From the NCBI RefSeq assembly GCF_010994755.1, contig NZ_WHSB02000002.1, forward strand, positions 248,001 through 312,000: DNA of 64,000 nt, given 5' to 3'. Shown piece after piece: positions 62,204 to 64,000 of this stretch. Every line of letters starts with the position of its first letter. Positions within the stretch are counted from its first letter, which is position 1. The position numbers were made by a program, and so were the translations under genes. This DNA comes from Shinella lacus. Its GTDB lineage: Bacteria; Pseudomonadota; Alphaproteobacteria; Rhizobiales; Rhizobiaceae. The notes beneath the pieces are model-generated. The model saw only the letters and a list, made by a program, of their open reading frames with translations. It was not told where the DNA came from and searched no databases.

Positions 62204-63715
62204 TCAGGCCTTGCCGGCGATCAGCATGAAGGCGGGGATCTCGTCGCCGAAGCCGAGCGGCGTCGGGCCGTCATCGTCGTCGCGGCGGTAGCGGTTGCGA
62301 CGATCACGGTTGTCGTCGTTGGCCGGACGCGGGGCGGCATGGTTCGCGGCCCGCGGGTTGCTGCGAGCGGGAGTCTGCGGCCGCCCTTCCGTCTTGCGTT
62401 CAGCTTTCACGGCTTCCACCTTCTCTTCGGTCTCGCTGGTCTCAATGCCGGGCGCGGGGCGTGTCTCGGTCACGCGGGCTTCGCCCTTGCGGCCACGGGA
62501 GCGGTCACGATCACGACCGCCACGTTCGCGGCCGCTACGCGAGCGCTGTTCACGCTCCTCGCCTTCGGCCTGCGGCGGCAGGGCATCGAGGCCGCCGTTC
62601 AGCCATTCGACCTTGCGGTCGATCAGCTTCTCGATGGCGTCGACGAACTTTCCGTCGCGCTTGGATACCAGGGTGAAAGCGGCGCCCGAGCGGCCGGCAC
62701 GGCCAGTGCGGCCGATGCGGTGGACATAGTCCTCGGCATGGATCGGGACGTCGAAGTTGAAGACGTGGCTCACATCCGGAATGTCGAGGCCGCGGGCCGC
62801 GACGTCGGATGCCACGAGGAGGGTAAGCTTGTTTTCCTTGAAATTGGCCAGCATCGTGGTGCGCGAGCGCTGGTCCATGTCGCCGTGCAGCGCGCCGACG
62901 GAGAAGCCGTGGCGGTCGAGCGAACGGAAGAGGTCGGCAACGTCGACCTTGCGATTGCAGAAGATGATGGCGTTCTTCAGGTCTTCCTGGGCGCGGATGA
63001 GGTCGCGCAACGTTGCGCGCTTCTCGTAATCCTTGCTGTGCGTGGCGACGAGGCGCTGCGTCACGGTCGTCGCGGTCGAGGAGCGGACCGAGACTTCGAC
63101 GCGCTCCGGGTTCTGCAGGAAGCGGTCGGCCAGCTTCTGGATTTCCGGCGGCATGGTGGCCGAGAAGAACAGCGTCTGGCGCGTGAAGGGGATCAGCTTG
63201 GCGATGCGCTCGATATCCGGGATGAAGCCCATGTCGAGCATACGGTCGGCTTCGTCGATGACGAGGATTTCGACGCCGGTCATCAGGAGTTTGCCGCGCT
63301 CGCAATGGTCGAGCAGGCGGCCGGGCGTGCAGATCAGGACGTCCGCGCCGCGTTCCAGCTTGCGGTCCTGTTCGTCGAAGGACACGCCGCCGATGAGCAG
63401 CGCGACGTTCAGCTTGTGGTTCTTGCCGTATTTCTCGAAGTTTTCCGCAACCTGGGCTGCGAGTTCGCGCGTCGGCTCCAGAATGAGCGTGCGGGGCATG
63501 CGTGCCCGGGCGCGGCCTTTTTCGAGGAGCGTCAGCATCGGCAGAACGAAAGAGGCAGTCTTGCCGGTGCCCGTCTGGGCGATGCCGAGGATGTCGCGCC
63601 GTGCCAGAGCCGGCGGAATGGCGCCTGCCTGGATGGGAGTCGGGATCGTATAGCCCGAATCCGTGACGGCAGACAGGACTTTCGGGCTCAGGCCAAGATC
63701 AGCAAAAGTGGTCAA
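62204..63715 (-). CDS. rhlE: DEAD-box RNA helicase, RhlE type
   Basis: ATP-dependent RNA helicase of 503 residues for ribosome assembly or mRNA turnover. N-terminal Q motif (FADLGLSPKVLSAV and PTPIQAGAIPP), Walker A AQTGTGKT, PTRELAAQ, DEADRMLD, SATMP, and C-terminal motifs HGDMDQ, ARGLDIPDV and HRIGRTGRAG are all intact. The last 120 residues form an arginine/glutamate/proline-rich, low-complexity tail (RSRSGRERGGRDRDRSRGRK), typical of RhlE-group helicases that bind RNA through basic tails. A Nudix gene follows 9 bp later. Confidence 0.92.
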   Translation of the reverse strand: MTTFADLGLSPKVLSAVTDSGYTIPTPIQAGAIPPALARRDILGIAQTGTGKTASFVLPMLTLLEKGRARARMPRTLILEPTRELAAQVAENFEKYGKNHKLNVALLIGGVSFDEQDRKLERGADVLICTPGRLLDHCERGKLLMTGVEILVIDEADRMLDMGFIPDIERIAKLIPFTRQTLFFSATMPPEIQKLADRFLQNPERVEVSVRSSTATTVTQRLVATHSKDYEKRATLRDLIRAQEDLKNAIIFCNRKVDVADLFRSLDRHGFSVGALHGDMDQRSRTTMLANFKENKLTLLVASDVAARGLDIPDVSHVFNFDVPIHAEDYVHRIGRTGRAGRSGAAFTLVSKRDGKFVDAIEKLIDRKVEWLNGGLDALPPQAEGEEREQRSRSGRERGGRDRDRSRGRKGEARVTETRPAPGIETSETEEKVEAVKAERKTEGRPQTPARSNPRAANHAAPRPANDDNRDRRNRYRRDDDDGPTPLGFGDEIPAFMLIAGKA

Positions 63716-63865
63716 AGGGAAAACTATTTCCGTTCCGGTTCTTGCGAACGCAATGGGTTTCAGCGGTCGACGCGCCGCTAGGATGCAGCGCAGATATGCC
63801 GAAAGTGCCGGAAAGTCAAGGAAATCAGCGAATTTGGTGAATCACCGAGCAATTTGAACTGTGTG

Positions 63866-63886
63866 GCGGATGCTTTTGCCATCCGC
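63866..63886. repeat. Hairpin beyond the M23 peptidase gene
   Basis: GCGGATG and CATCCGC form a 7-bp stem with a 7-base loop, 22 bp past the stop of the minus-strand peptidase gene. It lacks a T-run on the minus strand, so it is at best a weak terminator. Confidence 0.35.
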
Positions 63887-63908
63887 AAGCCCTCGGTCTT
63901 GCGTTACG

Positions 63909-64000
63909 TCAATCCATATAGGTGGTCAACTTCATGCCCGCGGTGAGGAAGCGCATGGGGTCTATGGCCTTGCCGTCGCGGCGCACTTCGTAGTGCAGGT
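63909..64000 (-). CDS. M23 peptidase, C-terminal end only
   Basis: The last 30 codons of a minus-strand gene that continues beyond the window. The readable end LHYEVRRDGKAIDPMRF, then LTAGMKLTTYMD and stop, matches the C terminus of LytM-type (M23) zinc metallopeptidases; the histidine of LHYEV is one of the HxH metal/catalytic residues. Such proteins trim peptidoglycan or act as EnvC-like amidase activators. No start or signal peptide is visible. Confidence 0.75.
   Translation of the reverse strand, partial: LHYEVRRDGKAIDPMRFLTAGMKLTTYMD

Overview
The window is GC-rich (intergenic AT-rich islands excepted), densely packed alphaproteobacterial chromosome, most probably from the Rhizobiaceae (Rhizobium, Agrobacterium, Ensifer, Shinella or relatives). 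The evidence is the aapJQMP-type amino-acid transporter, the recA-alaS pair, a DUF1476 gene (F1-ATPase zeta inhibitor, an alphaproteobacterial hallmark), the order purL-bolA-grxD, a purC-purS-purQ cluster, a DUF1127 protein, an alphaproteobacterial-type SOS site at recA and a RirA-like iron operator. No rRNA, tRNA, IS element, prophage, integrase or CRISPR array was seen. It reads as ordinary core chromosome with a few small accessory or uncharacterised genes.

Layout. 1-7.8 kb: two M20-type amidohydrolases (the first cut by the window edge) face a four-gene one-carbon/serine operon, glyA-folD-purU-dsdA, in which dsdA is broken by what looks like an 8-base deletion; a LysR regulator diverges from glyA. 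8-12.3 kb: the aapJQMP ABC transporter. 12.6-15.1 kb: an Rrf2 regulator with a palindrome over its own -10, and the pseudouridine catabolic pair psuK-psuG. 15.3-20.7 kb: recA, alaS and a membrane diguanylate cyclase. 20.7-24.1 kb: a SulP anion transporter, an AraC/GyrI-like regulator and a glutathione S-transferase. 24.2-34 kb: icd, a secreted hypothetical protein, trmJ-murI, an exported beta-carbonic anhydrase, a HerA-like ATPase, rpsD, glutaminase, ttcA and an inositol-monophosphatase-family gene, followed by a nested palindromic repeat. 34.1-43.5 kb: an MFS efflux gene, then grxD, a small basic protein, bolA and purL in one orientation; a MocR regulator divergent from a DUF1127 gene; a lipoprotein; purQ, a coiled-coil ORF, purS and purC; and the divergent DUF1476 gene. 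43.6-53.7 kb: a PAS-GGDEF-EAL protein, a small alpha/beta hydrolase, a DUF2189 membrane protein, a small secreted protein, purB, two unknown proteins coupled to rpe, and a P1-family peptidase coupled to an orphan periplasmic binding protein. 53.9-59.6 kb: a flavin reductase followed by a tightly overlapping molybdenum-hydroxylase maturation cassette (CoxD-like AAA ATPase, CoxE-like VWA protein, split XdhC halves, fused molybdopterin-binding/nucleotidyltransferase protein) with no molybdoenzyme beside it, and a TfoX-domain gene. 59.6-64 kb: a TonB-dependent heme receptor behind a RirA-like site, a Nudix hydrolase, an RhlE-type DEAD-box helicase and the 3' end of an M23 peptidase gene running off the window.

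Themes. Five purine genes (purL, purQ, purS, purC, purB) with glyA, folD and purU place much of the one-carbon/purine economy here. Two c-di-GMP proteins are present, both without the inhibitory RxxD site. The least explained items are the enzyme-less Cox/Xdh maturation cassette, the duplicated-helix basic protein between bolA and grxD, the coiled-coil ORF wedged between purS and purQ, the exported carbonic anhydrase and the solitary HerA-like ATPase. I found no multi-gene system that I can defend as wholly new.
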